Source: a bacterium
GTDB lineage: Bacteria; Cyanobacteriota; Vampirovibrionia; Gastranaerophilales; Gastranaerophilaceae
Assembly: GCA_017942035.1 (NCBI GenBank)
Contig: JAGAVG010000051.1
Coordinates: 1-38,662, forward strand
Length of the DNA stretch: 38,662 nucleotides
Reading direction: 5' to 3'
The notes beneath the pieces are model-generated. The model was not told where the DNA came from and made no database searches. It worked only from the letters and a program-made list of their open reading frames with translations. Of the stretch, positions 9,196 through 17,152 are shown one piece after another. The position numbers and the translations under genes are program-made. Position 1 is the first letter of the stretch. Each line of letters begins with the position of its first letter.

Positions 9196-10179
9196 ATGCC
9201 AGAAGTTAATGCAGTTAACGGTGCTGATGCAGCAGCAAAAGCTCAAGAAGCACAAGCATCACAAAAAAGAAATTATACCCCGGTGATTGCCGGAACAGTA
9301 GTCGGCGGTGCCGCAGGTGCAGGAGCCGCAGCCCTTTGGGGTAAAACAGCTCCATCATTGGAAGAAGTATTTGCTCAAAAACCTGATGTATTCAAAAAAT
9401 CAGTTGAAGCTATGAAGGGTGAAAACGGTGCTTCCGGTGAAAAAATAGAAAAAGCAATGAAAGAAATTAATGATGCCGCAGCTCCGAAAAAAGCTGAATT
9501 GAAAGCAGAAGCTATAAAATTAAGAGACGGCGAATTAAAAACTGCTTATGATACAGAAGCCGCAAAACCTGATTCAGATTTAGCAAAAGCAAAAAAAGAA
9601 TTAGATGACGCAAAAACAGCCTTAAATAATAAAGAAATTGAAATAAAAACAAAAGAAGGCGACAAAGAAGTAGTTAATAAAAAGACAGTTACAAAAATTA
9701 GAGAAGAATATGTAGCTGCTCAAAAGGATTTAAAAGCAAAAGAAAAAGCTGTTGCTGATGCCGGTAAAGATGCAACTGATGCACAAAAGACAGCAGTAAC
9801 AGACGCAAAAACTAAATTGACTGAATCTAAAAAAGAATATGATATGATTGCATCTCAAGCTAAAGATGACAGAGCCAAGGTTGTTGCTGCTGACAAAAAA
9901 TTCCATGACGCAAGAAAAGCAATTAAAAATGGTGCAAAAGAAGATTCCGACTTAGGCAAAGCAATTAAAGAAGTTAATAAAAAAGCGGAAGCTGTTAAAA
10001 CTGCTGTAAAGGAAAAAACAACAGAAGTAGTTAGCAGAGATGAAATTAAAAATGCATACAAAGATGTCAAAGGTGCATTGAAAGAAATCAGCTGGAAAAA
10101 CATGAGTATCTGGGGCGGAATCGCCGCTGTAGTCGGTTTGGTTGCAGGAATGGTACTAGGTAAAAATAACGAAGCTTAG
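9196..10179 (+). CDS. Lys/Ala-rich helical protein with hydrophobic segments at both ends
   Basis: Not recognised. The 327 residues have a glycine-rich hydrophobic segment at about 28-48 (VIAGTVVGGAAGAGAAALWG), a long charged region (about 55-295) that is almost purely helix-forming Ala, Lys, Glu and Asp, and a second small-residue hydrophobic segment at about 304-322. Both segments could insert in the membrane and tether the coiled coil at each end. There is no cleavable signal. AAAGGAAAGG precedes the ATG, and the gene has its own promoter and a strong terminator, so it is probably well expressed. A structural or surface role is a guess. Confidence 0.65.
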   Translation: MPEVNAVNGADAAAKAQEAQASQKRNYTPVIAGTVVGGAAGAGAAALWGKTAPSLEEVFAQKPDVFKKSVEAMKGENGASGEKIEKAMKEINDAAAPKKAELKAEAIKLRDGELKTAYDTEAAKPDSDLAKAKKELDDAKTALNNKEIEIKTKEGDKEVVNKKTVTKIREEYVAAQKDLKAKEKAVADAGKDATDAQKTAVTDAKTKLTESKKEYDMIASQAKDDRAKVVAADKKFHDARKAIKNGAKEDSDLGKAIKEVNKKAEAVKTAVKEKTTEVVSRDEIKNAYKDVKGALKEISWKNMSIWGGIAAVVGLVAGMVLGKNNEA

Positions 10180-10206
10180 TTAACTGGCATTAACACATTT
10201 ATACAT

Positions 10207-10250
10207 AAAAAAATAAGGACATGATAACCATCATGCCCTTATTTTTTTTA
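10207..10250 (+). terminator. Strong terminator after the Lys/Ala-rich protein gene
   Basis: AAAAAATAAGGACATGAT and ATCATGCCCTTATTTTTT form a nearly perfect stem with the loop AACC, followed by T residues. The A-rich left arm means it can also work leftward. Confidence 0.9.
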
Positions 10251-10272
10251 TCGCAATGACGAAAGCTTTATT

Positions 10273-10309
10273 CCCTCGCCCCTTGTGGGAGAGGGTTAGG
10301 GTGAGGGGT
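10273..10309. repeat. Interspersed palindromic repeat (CCCTCgCCCC...GGGtGAGGG type)
   Basis: GC-rich hairpin in an AT-rich spacer: CCCTCGCCC pairs with GGGTGAGGG with one mismatch and the inside holds CTTGTGGGAGAGGG. Strings of this kind are familiar extragenic repeats in many bacterial genomes. Only one copy is in this window, so its family is inferred from recall. Confidence 0.55.
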
Positions 10310-10386
10310 CAAAATAGATGACCAGATGTCAGGAGAGCAGAAAGGCAAGCTATTATCAGCATGTAAATTCATACTCACATTGACAA

Positions 10387-10414
10387 GATTGCCAAGCTTC
10401 GCTCGCAATGACGA
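10387..10414. repeat. Interspersed repeat (GATTGCC...GCAATGACG type)
   Basis: ATTGCCAAGC TTCGC TCGCAAT folds on itself (ATTGC/GCAAT arms). Related strings are at 10251-10262 (TCGCAATGACGA) and, in the reverse orientation, at 17153-17188. The spacer 10251-10423 between the terminator and the UPF0173 gene holds only these repeats. Confidence 0.6.
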
Positions 10415-10423
10415 AGAAACTGT

Positions 10424-11095
10424 CTACTGCTTAATTTCGTTCGGATTAAGTATGCAAAAATTTGTATTTTGCATCTGAATTAGCTGTGCAAACTTTTGAA
10501 TGTCAGCCTGAATCGACGGGAATGTTCCGTAATGCATCGGGATAACTGTTTGCGCTCCAATCCATTGTGCGGCAATAGCGGCGTGTTCAACATCCATTGT
10601 ATAAGTTCCTCCGATAGGAAGCAGGGCAATATTTGGCCTGTATAATTCTTTGACAAGTTTCATTTCTGAATTCAAACAGGTGTCTCCGGCATGGTAAATT
10701 CTTACCCCTTCCACATCAATCAAAATACTTGCGGCATGACCGGCATATCCGCCATCAGGAAGTGAGCTTGAATGAAATGCCGGCAAAAATACTACACGGC
10801 CCCAATCGTAATTTATCCAGCCGCCCATCCCGACATCACGAGTTTTACAGCCTTGTGATTCGCAGTATTTTGCAAGTTCAAAAATTGCCGTAATCGTTGC
10901 ATTTTTGTCTTTTGCAATTTCTAAAGCTTCCCCCAGATGGTCTCCGTGCCCGTGGGTTAAAAATATGTCTGTTAAATTCTCAATTTTTTTATAGTCATAA
11001 GCTTGATTTATTGAAACCAGCGGATCAATCATTATTGAATTGTCTTTTAGCTTGATTTCAAATGCGCTGTGTCCGATGTATCTGATGTCTACCAT
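10424..11095 (-). CDS. UPF0173 metal-dependent hydrolase (metallo-beta-lactamase fold)
   Basis: The 223-residue length fits this soluble, UlaG-like family. It starts MVDIRYIGHSAFEIK and carries the zinc motif THGHGDHL (about 46-53), a later FHSSS, the HAGDT loop and a final MHYGTFP, all expected metal ligands in order. Substrate is unknown for the family; phosphoesters or lactones are typical of the fold. GGAAGGAG on the minus strand precedes ATG. Divergent from ribD with a 59-bp gap. Confidence 0.9.
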   Translation of the reverse strand: MVDIRYIGHSAFEIKLKDNSIMIDPLVSINQAYDYKKIENLTDIFLTHGHGDHLGEALEIAKDKNATITAIFELAKYCESQGCKTRDVGMGGWINYDWGRVVFLPAFHSSSLPDGGYAGHAASILIDVEGVRIYHAGDTCLNSEMKLVKELYRPNIALLPIGGTYTMDVEHAAIAAQWIGAQTVIPMHYGTFPSIQADIQKFAQLIQMQNTNFCILNPNEIKQ

Positions 11096-11142
11096 GTTTT
11101 CTCCTTCCGTTTTTTACATATATAAAATAACATTTTTTATTG

Positions 11143-11148
11143 TAAAAT
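11143..11148 (+). promoter_or_regulatory. -10 box of ribD, leaderless spacing
   Basis: TAAAAT ends exactly 6 nt before ATG at 11155 and no Shine-Dalgarno is present, so transcription probably starts at or next to the initiation codon. No convincing -35 and no FMN riboswitch fit in the 59-bp gap. Confidence 0.5.
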
Positions 11149-11154
11149 ACAATT

Positions 11155-12198
11155 ATGCAATATGAAGTTTACATGAAAAAATGTATAGAACTGGCACGAT
11201 TGGGAGAAGGCAATACTTCTCCAAACCCTCTTGTGGGTTGCGTTGTGCTAAATAAAGATGGTGAAATTATCTCAAACGGATACCATAAAAAATACGGCGA
11301 AAACCACGCTGAGCGAGATGCCCTCTTAAAACTAAAAAATGGGGAAGAAGAAGGCGGAACCCTTATTGTTAATCTCGAGCCGTGTTCGCATTTTGGCAAA
11401 ACCCCTCCGTGCGCGGATTTAATCATAGAAAGAAAAATAAAAAAAGTTATAATCGGAATGCGTGACGTAAACCCGATCGTTTCAGGTAACGGAATAAAGA
11501 AACTAGAAAATGCCGGAATTGAAGTTATTGAAGGTGTTTTAGAAGATGAGTGCAAAAAATTAAACGAGATTTTTATCAAAAATCACATTCAGAAAAAAAC
11601 TTTCATAGCGCTTAAAACAGCCACTACTCTTGATGGAAAAATTGCGACCTCCTCCGGCTCTTCAAAATGGATTACCTCAGAAAACGCCCGTGCGGAAGTA
11701 AAAAAAATAAGAAAACGTTACGATGCGATATTAACGTCCTCTTCCACCGTAATTGCTGATAATCCGACGATGGAGCATAAGACGAAAATTATTCTGGATA
11801 GAACACTTAAAACCGATTTTGAGAACTCAAATATTTATAAAAATGGAAAAATTTACGTGTTCTATTCTAGTGCGCAAACTCCGCCTGAAATCCCCGGAAT
11901 AACTTTTATTCCGGCTCCGGAAGTTAATAATAAACTTGATTTGGAATATATTTTCAATAAACTTTACGATTTAAAGATAATGAGCGTGCTTGTTGAATCC
12001 GGCGGAAAACTTAACGGCGAGGTTTTAAAATACGTTGATAAAGTTTATCATTTTATTGCACCAAAAATCACCGGCGACAACGCTTCCCGCTCATGTTTTG
12101 ATTGCCGTTCGATTTCTGAAATTTCGGAATGTGAAAATTTTAAGTTTGAGGAAATTCAAATTTTTCAGCCTGATATTTTATTAACATATTATAAGTGA
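11155..12198 (+). CDS. ribD: Bifunctional riboflavin biosynthesis deaminase/reductase RibD
   Basis: RibD catalyses two steps of riboflavin synthesis: deamination of the diaminopyrimidine, then NADPH-dependent reduction of the ribose. The N-terminal cytidine-deaminase-like domain has the zinc motifs HAERDAL and EPCSHFGKTPPCADLI (about residues 50-90). The reductase domain starts near residue 145 with KTATTLDGKIAT and SSKWITSENAR, followed by VLVESGGKLNGEVL. The 347 residues are normal, with both domains apparently intact. No other rib gene is adjacent, so the pathway is scattered here. Confidence 0.95.
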   Translation: MQYEVYMKKCIELARLGEGNTSPNPLVGCVVLNKDGEIISNGYHKKYGENHAERDALLKLKNGEEEGGTLIVNLEPCSHFGKTPPCADLIIERKIKKVIIGMRDVNPIVSGNGIKKLENAGIEVIEGVLEDECKKLNEIFIKNHIQKKTFIALKTATTLDGKIATSSGSSKWITSENARAEVKKIRKRYDAILTSSSTVIADNPTMEHKTKIILDRTLKTDFENSNIYKNGKIYVFYSSAQTPPEIPGITFIPAPEVNNKLDLEYIFNKLYDLKIMSVLVESGGKLNGEVLKYVDKVYHFIAPKITGDNASRSCFDCRSISEISECENFKFEEIQIFQPDILLTYYK

Positions 12199-12207
12199 TT
12201 TTTGCTG

Positions 12208-12234
12208 TTGATTTTTATTATTTTATGGTAGAAT
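12208..12234 (+). promoter_or_regulatory. Putative promoter of the amidohydrolase-like/yjbQ pair
   Basis: An extended -10, TGG followed by TAGAAT (12229-12234), lies 22 bp before ATG 12256. TTGATT at 12208-12213 is a possible -35 with a short 15-bp spacer. Confidence 0.4.
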
Positions 12235-12255
12235 TAGCAAAAAGCGAGGGATATA

Positions 12256-13566
12256 ATGAAGTGTTATAAATCAAAATGGATTCTTACATGCGAAAATGAA
12301 GTTTTAGAAAATATGGCTCTTGTTGTAGATGAAGGAAAAATTGTCGATATAATTCCTAACGATAGTGTTAATTTTGAAGAAAAACATGTTAAGGATTTGG
12401 GCAATGCGCTTATTACTCCAGGATTTATTGATATGCTTACGCAATATCAATATACGAATATCGGAAAAATTAAGCCGGATTCTTTTAAGACTAAATTAAA
12501 AGGATTTTTCAAAACTATTGCGCTAAAGTATAATTTTGCCGGTGTAAAATCCGATAACTATTCCCTCAAATGGGCAAATATTTTGTCTGAATATTTCTTG
12601 ATGGACAGATCAGAAAAGATTAAAGCTTTTGAAGATGGTGTAAACGCTTCTATCGCCGCAGGAACAACTTGTATTGCGCAGGTGTCAGGTGAGTTTAAAT
12701 TTTTTGATGTAATAAATCATTTGCCGATAAAAAATTATCTTTTCTTTGAAGTTTTTGCTGATTCTTCTCAAAAAAGTAAACGGCAATTCAAAGATATGAG
12801 AAACAAAATTGAAGATTTAATTATGCATAAAGGTGAAAATACGCATATCGGAATTATGCTGAATTCGATTTCCGGTGTTCATAAAAAACTCTGGGAACTC
12901 TTTAGCAAATATTGCCGTAAGCATAATATGCTCCTTTTAACCCGTTTTGCTGAATCTCAGGATGAAATGGAATGGCTGGAACATGGATTTTCTGATATTG
13001 ATTTATTGCACAAATATATGGGAATGAGAAAAATTTCTCCTTATGAAAAAGATCTTGATCCAGTTGATTATTTGGAAAAATTAAAAGTCTTAAGCCGAAA
13101 AGTTATCACCGCAAACGCAAATTACCTTGAACCGGATGAACTCGACAGGCTTTCAAAATCTGAAGTCAGCTACATATATCAGCCTGAATACAGTGAAGAA
13201 ATTTGTAATAAGAAACTTGATTTTGCGACAGTTTTGAAATACTTCCCGCAGCGTTTCGGATTTTCATCACAAAGTTTTGAAAAGGATAAAGATTTTTCAA
13301 TGCTGAGAGTTGCGTTGGATGCAAATAAAGATGATATTATTGATATCGAAGAGTTAATCAAATATCTTACAATTTATCCGGCAAAAATTTTGAGATTGGA
13401 TAATGTAACAGGTTCTATAAAAATAGGTAAGGACGCTGATTTTAACGTGTTTAAGCTTGAAGATGGCGAAACCTATAAGGATTTGGTTAAGAAACATAAT
13501 CCTTATTCAACCTATTCAAAAGGCCGTAAAATAGTAAAACGCGGAGATTTGAGATTTAATTTATGA
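12256..13566 (+). CDS. Amidohydrolase-superfamily homologue lacking the metal ligands
   Basis: The 436 residues align by eye with the MtaD/SsnA-type amidohydrolases: a beta-sandwich start, DLGNALITPGFID, a TIM-barrel middle, and the C-terminal IYPAKILRLDNVTGSIKIGKDADF. Every metal position appears changed: the HxH after PGFID is L61-T-Q63, the His of the HxAE strand is Arg230 (LLTRFAES), the next His is Asn287 (ITANANYL) and the GxD aspartate is Ser337 (FGFSSQ). The protein is therefore unlikely to hydrolyse by the family mechanism and may bind a ligand or a partner. GCGAGGG precedes ATG. Its stop overlaps the start of the YjbQ-family gene (ATGA), so the two are translationally coupled. Reading frame is intact, so this is not simple decay. 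Confidence 0.75.
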   Translation: MKCYKSKWILTCENEVLENMALVVDEGKIVDIIPNDSVNFEEKHVKDLGNALITPGFIDMLTQYQYTNIGKIKPDSFKTKLKGFFKTIALKYNFAGVKSDNYSLKWANILSEYFLMDRSEKIKAFEDGVNASIAAGTTCIAQVSGEFKFFDVINHLPIKNYLFFEVFADSSQKSKRQFKDMRNKIEDLIMHKGENTHIGIMLNSISGVHKKLWELFSKYCRKHNMLLLTRFAESQDEMEWLEHGFSDIDLLHKYMGMRKISPYEKDLDPVDYLEKLKVLSRKVITANANYLEPDELDRLSKSEVSYIYQPEYSEEICNKKLDFATVLKYFPQRFGFSSQSFEKDKDFSMLRVALDANKDDIIDIEELIKYLTIYPAKILRLDNVTGSIKIGKDADFNVFKLEDGETYKDLVKKHNPYSTYSKGRKIVKRGDLRFNL

Positions 13567-13979
13567 CGATTATCAATGAAAAATTTACAGTACATACAAA
13601 AGGCAACACGGACATTATAGATATTACAGAAAATGTGAAAAATCTTGTCTACCGCCATTCTCTAACAAATGCAATGGTGAATGTTTATGCGGCCGGAAGT
13701 ACTGTATCTATTACAAACATTGAATTTGAACCGGGTCTGCTTGTCGATTTGCCGGAAGCTCTCGATAGAATTGCTCCGGTCAATAAAGATTATCACCATG
13801 ATGAAATGTGGCACGATGGGAACGGTTATGCGCATGTCAGGGCCTCAATTGTCGGAAACTCAACAACAGTTCCATTGCTTGAAGGGGCAATGCAGCTCGG
13901 ACATTGGCAGCAAATTGTTTTGATAGATTTTGATAACAAAGCTCGAACAAGAACTGTTAACGTTCAAATATACTATTAA
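13563..13979 (+). CDS. YjbQ/UPF0047 family protein
   Basis: The 138 residues match the single-domain YjbQ (UPF0047) family: VTKGNTDIIDIT-like start, then YHHDEMWHDGNGYAHVRASIVG and LGHWQQIVLIDFDNKARTR. The HDGNGxAHxRAS block is the family hallmark and contains the probable active-site histidines. Some members complement thiamine-phosphate synthase mutants, but the true physiological reaction is uncertain. The start overlaps the preceding stop by 4 bp (ATGA), so it is made together with the ligand-less amidohydrolase homologue. Confidence 0.92.
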   Translation: MTIINEKFTVHTKGNTDIIDITENVKNLVYRHSLTNAMVNVYAAGSTVSITNIEFEPGLLVDLPEALDRIAPVNKDYHHDEMWHDGNGYAHVRASIVGNSTTVPLLEGAMQLGHWQQIVLIDFDNKARTRTVNVQIYY

Positions 13980-14021
13980 TGGCATCCTTTCCAAAGATTA
14001 GGTCATATTTTCTTTTTGTAC

Positions 14022-14027
14022 TATAAT
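14022..14027 (+). promoter_or_regulatory. -10 box of mgtE, leaderless spacing
   Basis: A perfect TATAAT ends exactly 6 nt before ATG 14034. No Shine-Dalgarno is present. The 54-bp gap from the previous stop has no room for a magnesium riboswitch. Confidence 0.55.
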
Positions 14028-14033
14028 ATAGAT

Positions 14034-15404
14034 ATGATGATTAATATCCCAAATATAGTAGAGCGCCTCAGAGAAATTATGGCAGATGAAAGTTCAGATC
14101 AGCTGCGTGATGAGTTAAACGGATATCACGTTGCAGATTTGGCGGATATTTTTCAGGAATTAAAACCGGAAGAGAGATTGCAGTGCTTTAAACTTCTTGA
14201 TTTGGAAAAGGCTGCGGATTTGGTTGAATATCTTCCTCCGCAAATGCAGGTCGAAATTTTAGGCGATATTGATGAAGAAATTGCCTCAAGAATTATCAAT
14301 AAACTTCCTCATGATGCTGCAGCTGACGTTTTAGGGGATATGGAAGAGGATGAAAGCGAAACATACCTTGATAAACTTCCTCACAAATTTTCGGAAGAAG
14401 TTCGTGAACTGTTAACATATAACGAAGATACAGCGGGCGGTATTATGAACCCGATTGTTTTGACGGTTAATTCTGATATGAGCGTTCAGGATGTTTTAAA
14501 CCATATAAGGGTTAAGGCAGAAGAAGATAACATGGAACTTTATTATGTGTATGTTGTGGATAAACAAAACCATCTTCTCGGAGTTGTTTCGTTGAGAAAA
14601 CTTTTGACATCTCCAATCAATCAAAAAGTCGCTGACATAATGATTTCGGATATTGTAAGACTTCATGTTGACGATTACAGTGATTATATAGTTGATGAAT
14701 TTATGAAATACCAGTATAATGCCCTGCCGGTTGTAGATTTGTATAATCGACTGAAAGGTATGATAACCTGGGATGACGTTCATGATTTGTTTGAAGAAGA
14801 AACGACAGAAGAAATCTACCAGTCATCAGGTATTTCGACCGTTGTTGTAGATGAAGATGAAATTTTAACAGGTAATGTTTTTAAAGCTGTAAGAGCCCGT
14901 ACACCTTGGCTTTTTATAACTCTTATCGGAGAATTTCTGGCGGTAAATGTTGCCCATCACTTTAATGGCGCCCTTACGGCATTACCGATAATTGCGATAT
15001 TTTTGCCATTGTTAACCGGTTTGGGCGGAAATATCGGAACTCAAAGTATTACTCTTATGGTCAGAGGGCTTTCAACCGGTCAAGTCACACTAAGTTCAGC
15101 ACTTCACCATATATTAAGAGAGGCTTTCATAGGACTTTGTATTGGTGTGTTTTTCGGAGCAATGGTAGTTTTAGTCACTTGGGGCTGGCAGCATAATGTT
15201 GAATTAGGAATTATTGTCGGGCTTGCAATGGCTATTAACATGACTTTGGCAACGATTATCGGATCTTTCACTCCGTTTGCGCTAAAGGCAGCTAAAATCG
15301 ATCCCGCAATTGCCTCCGGCCCTGTTATTGCAACTACGATTGACGTTGTCGGACTTGCAATTTATTTTACGCTCGTCTCAATTTTTTTGTTGAAGGTTAG
15401 CTAA
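14034..15404 (+). CDS. mgtE: Magnesium transporter MgtE
   Basis: MgtE is a dimeric Mg2+ channel gated by cytosolic Mg2+. The 456 residues have the cytosolic N domain of helical hairpins (about 1-125, acidic, LPHDAAADVLGDMEEDE), two CBS domains (about 130-250), the plug helix, and five membrane helices from about 280 with the pore signature GGNIGTQSI. The gene fits the family in length and order. ATG 14034 is preferred over an in-frame TTG at 14016, because the TTG precedes the TATAAT box. Confidence 0.96.
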   Translation: MMINIPNIVERLREIMADESSDQLRDELNGYHVADLADIFQELKPEERLQCFKLLDLEKAADLVEYLPPQMQVEILGDIDEEIASRIINKLPHDAAADVLGDMEEDESETYLDKLPHKFSEEVRELLTYNEDTAGGIMNPIVLTVNSDMSVQDVLNHIRVKAEEDNMELYYVYVVDKQNHLLGVVSLRKLLTSPINQKVADIMISDIVRLHVDDYSDYIVDEFMKYQYNALPVVDLYNRLKGMITWDDVHDLFEEETTEEIYQSSGISTVVVDEDEILTGNVFKAVRARTPWLFITLIGEFLAVNVAHHFNGALTALPIIAIFLPLLTGLGGNIGTQSITLMVRGLSTGQVTLSSALHHILREAFIGLCIGVFFGAMVVLVTWGWQHNVELGIIVGLAMAINMTLATIIGSFTPFALKAAKIDPAIASGPVIATTIDVVGLAIYFTLVSIFLLKVS

Positions 15405-15483
15405 AATCATCAATATATCGTATAGTCTAATTATTAAGTTTACGATAAATTATAATTAATGTTCGTTAAATAAGGTATAAAAA

Positions 15484-16830
15484 ATGACAAATAGAATAAG
15501 AAACAGAAGAATAAATAATAAAAAAATTGATATGACATCGTACTTAAGACATGTACAAAAAGAAAGAGAAGAGCAGACGAAGTTTTTTCGAATTCTAACG
15601 ATAATGACTATTGTCTTTGTTGCGGTGCTTGTTTCGATATTTATTTTTGCCGATAACGAGAATTTCTTAGAGAAAAACTTTGGTGAAAATTCTGTAATAA
15701 CAAAGGTTTTCCAAAAATTAACTAAAGGAAACGCGAAAAAAGAAAAAGCTGATTTCAGCTTGCCATTCGGTTTGCGCAGACAAAATATCTTATTTTTAGG
15801 GGTAGATGCAAGCGGCAACCCTAAAGATTTGTGGTCAGGAACAAGAACCGATACGATTTTGCTCGTGAACATTGACCCGCGTACGAAATCAATTAATGCA
15901 ATATCTATTCCAAGAGATAGTAAGGTTTACCTTCCTCATGGAAAAGGTGTGAATAAGATTAATGCGGCACATGCTCTCGGCGGGCTTGATATGACTATTG
16001 AAACAATAGAGGATACATTTGGTGTTCATATCGATAAATATATAATGGTTCATGATCAAGCTGTAGAAGAGATTGTAAATGCAATGGACGGTATAGATAT
16101 ATATGTAGAAAAGCCAATGAGATATCATGATTATTCGGGAAATCTTCATATTGATTTGTCGAAAGGCGAACATCATTTGAATGGCCGCGAAGCTGTCGGA
16201 TATTTGCGTTTTCGCCATGATGCTCTGGGAGATATCGGACGAACTCAGAGACAGCAGTGGTTTATGAGAGGGCTTTTGGATTCATTGAAGAGCCCGAAAA
16301 CTATTACAAAAATTCCTGAAATAATCTCTGTTGCAAAAAAATATGTTAAAACTGACATGTCTTTATATGAAATGTCGCAGTACGCAGCTTTGGCAAAACA
16401 TATTGATATGAACAAAATTGAGATTGCAACATTACCGGGAACACCAAATCAAAAGGGTTATATAAGCTATTGGATTTTAGATCCGGCACAGACTCAGGCA
16501 ACTATAAATCGTTTAATTTACCGTGAGCATGCAAAGTTTGATGAAACGGTACCTTTTACGGGCAGTGTTATGTATTCAAATGATAAGAAGGCTGATGCTG
16601 ATAGGATTATTGAAGAGTTAAAAGCGATTAATGTTGATGTGAAATGTCAGGGGCATGTAAATAGAACGCATTCACAATTTATAGCTCATTCAAATAAGGT
16701 TACTAATGAGTATTATAATTGGCTGAATAAAAAAGCTCCGTCAACAGAAGGGTTTCAGTTTGTTTATGATCCGTTGAATTTGTATTGTACAGATACCGAT
16801 TTTACAATTGTTTTGACAGGAAAGAAATAG
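15484..16830 (+). CDS. LytR-CpsA-Psr family protein
   Basis: LCP proteins attach wall polymers or glycans to peptidoglycan outside the membrane. The 448 residues have a charged cytosolic start (1-40), a membrane helix (about 41-61), the LCP domain (about 95-265) with GVDASGNPKDLWSGTRTDTILL, SIPRDSKVYLP and the RTQRQQWF arginines, and a C-terminal LytR_C-like domain (about 355-448). AAGGT at 15473-15477 is a modest ribosome-binding site and TATAAT at 15451-15456 a likely -10. The tRNA-Arg gene starts 21 bp after the stop and may be partly co-transcribed. Confidence 0.92.
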   Translation: MTNRIRNRRINNKKIDMTSYLRHVQKEREEQTKFFRILTIMTIVFVAVLVSIFIFADNENFLEKNFGENSVITKVFQKLTKGNAKKEKADFSLPFGLRRQNILFLGVDASGNPKDLWSGTRTDTILLVNIDPRTKSINAISIPRDSKVYLPHGKGVNKINAAHALGGLDMTIETIEDTFGVHIDKYIMVHDQAVEEIVNAMDGIDIYVEKPMRYHDYSGNLHIDLSKGEHHLNGREAVGYLRFRHDALGDIGRTQRQQWFMRGLLDSLKSPKTITKIPEIISVAKKYVKTDMSLYEMSQYAALAKHIDMNKIEIATLPGTPNQKGYISYWILDPAQTQATINRLIYREHAKFDETVPFTGSVMYSNDKKADADRIIEELKAINVDVKCQGHVNRTHSQFIAHSNKVTNEYYNWLNKKAPSTEGFQFVYDPLNLYCTDTDFTIVLTGKK

Positions 16831-16851
16831 AAAGCCAAATATGTTTTAAAT

Positions 16852-16925
16852 GCGCCTGTAGCTCAGCTGGATAGAGCGTTTCCCTCCGAAGGAAAAGGCC
16901 GTGCGTTCAAATCGCATCAGGCGTA
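16852..16925 (+). tRNA. tRNA-Arg, anticodon CCG
   Basis: The cloverleaf is complete: acceptor arms GCGCCTG and CAGGCGT (one G-T pair), D arm GCTC/GAGC, anticodon arm TTTCC/GGAAA with loop CTCCGAA (anticodon CCG, 16886-16888), and T arm GTGCG TTCAAAT CGCAT. CCA is not encoded. It reads CGG arginine codons. Confidence 0.95.
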
Positions 16926-16927
16926 TT

Positions 16928-16958
16928 AAAAAAGATAGGACTTGTTCCTGTCTTTTTT
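16928..16958 (+). terminator. Terminator of the tRNA-Arg gene
   Basis: AAAAAAGATAGGA and TCCTGTCTTTTTT pair around the loop CTTGT (one G-T), ending in T residues, starting 3 nt after the tRNA. A near-identical copy is at 17103-17133. Confidence 0.85.
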
Positions 16959-16982
16959 GACATGATAGCGATTTGATAAGCC

Positions 16983-17084
16983 AAATGCGTAAGCATTTTT
17001 CATGCGTTCAGCGTGAGCGAGCTGAGGGCGCAGGACGGCGCGAAGGCGACGGCCGGAGACCCGTTAAACGCGAGCGAGCAAGAC
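16983..17084. other. GC-rich structured insert between two copies of the tRNA-Arg 3' end
   Basis: No reading frame of note. It begins with a 6-bp hairpin AAATGC GTAA GCATTT, then turns into about 80 bp of strongly GC-rich sequence (from about 17003), unlike anything else in the window. Inside are TCAGC/GCTGA (17008-17025) and CGGC/GCCG pairings and two GAGCGAGC-type strings. It could be a mobile-element remnant or a structured RNA; neither can be shown here. Confidence 0.4.
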
Positions 17085-17133
17085 AATCGCATCAGGCGTA
17101 TTAAAAAAAGATAGGACTTGATCCTGTCTTTTT
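17085..17133 (+). repeat. Second copy of the tRNA-Arg 3' end plus terminator
   Basis: From AATCGCATCAGGCGTATT onward this stretch repeats 16910-16958 with one extra A, one T-to-A change in the terminator loop and one T fewer. It holds the T-arm 3' half and the acceptor 3' strand but no other part of a tRNA. Weaker similarity (GATAG ... ATAAGC) continues about 20 bp further in both copies. Repeats of a tRNA 3' end are typical of integrase attachment sites, although the copies are only 175 bp apart. Confidence 0.75.
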
Positions 17134-17152
17134 AAGCACGATAGTAAATAAG

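Noticed and set aside
11096-11154. FMN riboswitch before ribD; Mg riboswitch before mgtE
   Set aside because: The 59- and 54-bp gaps are too short and show no such conserved elements.
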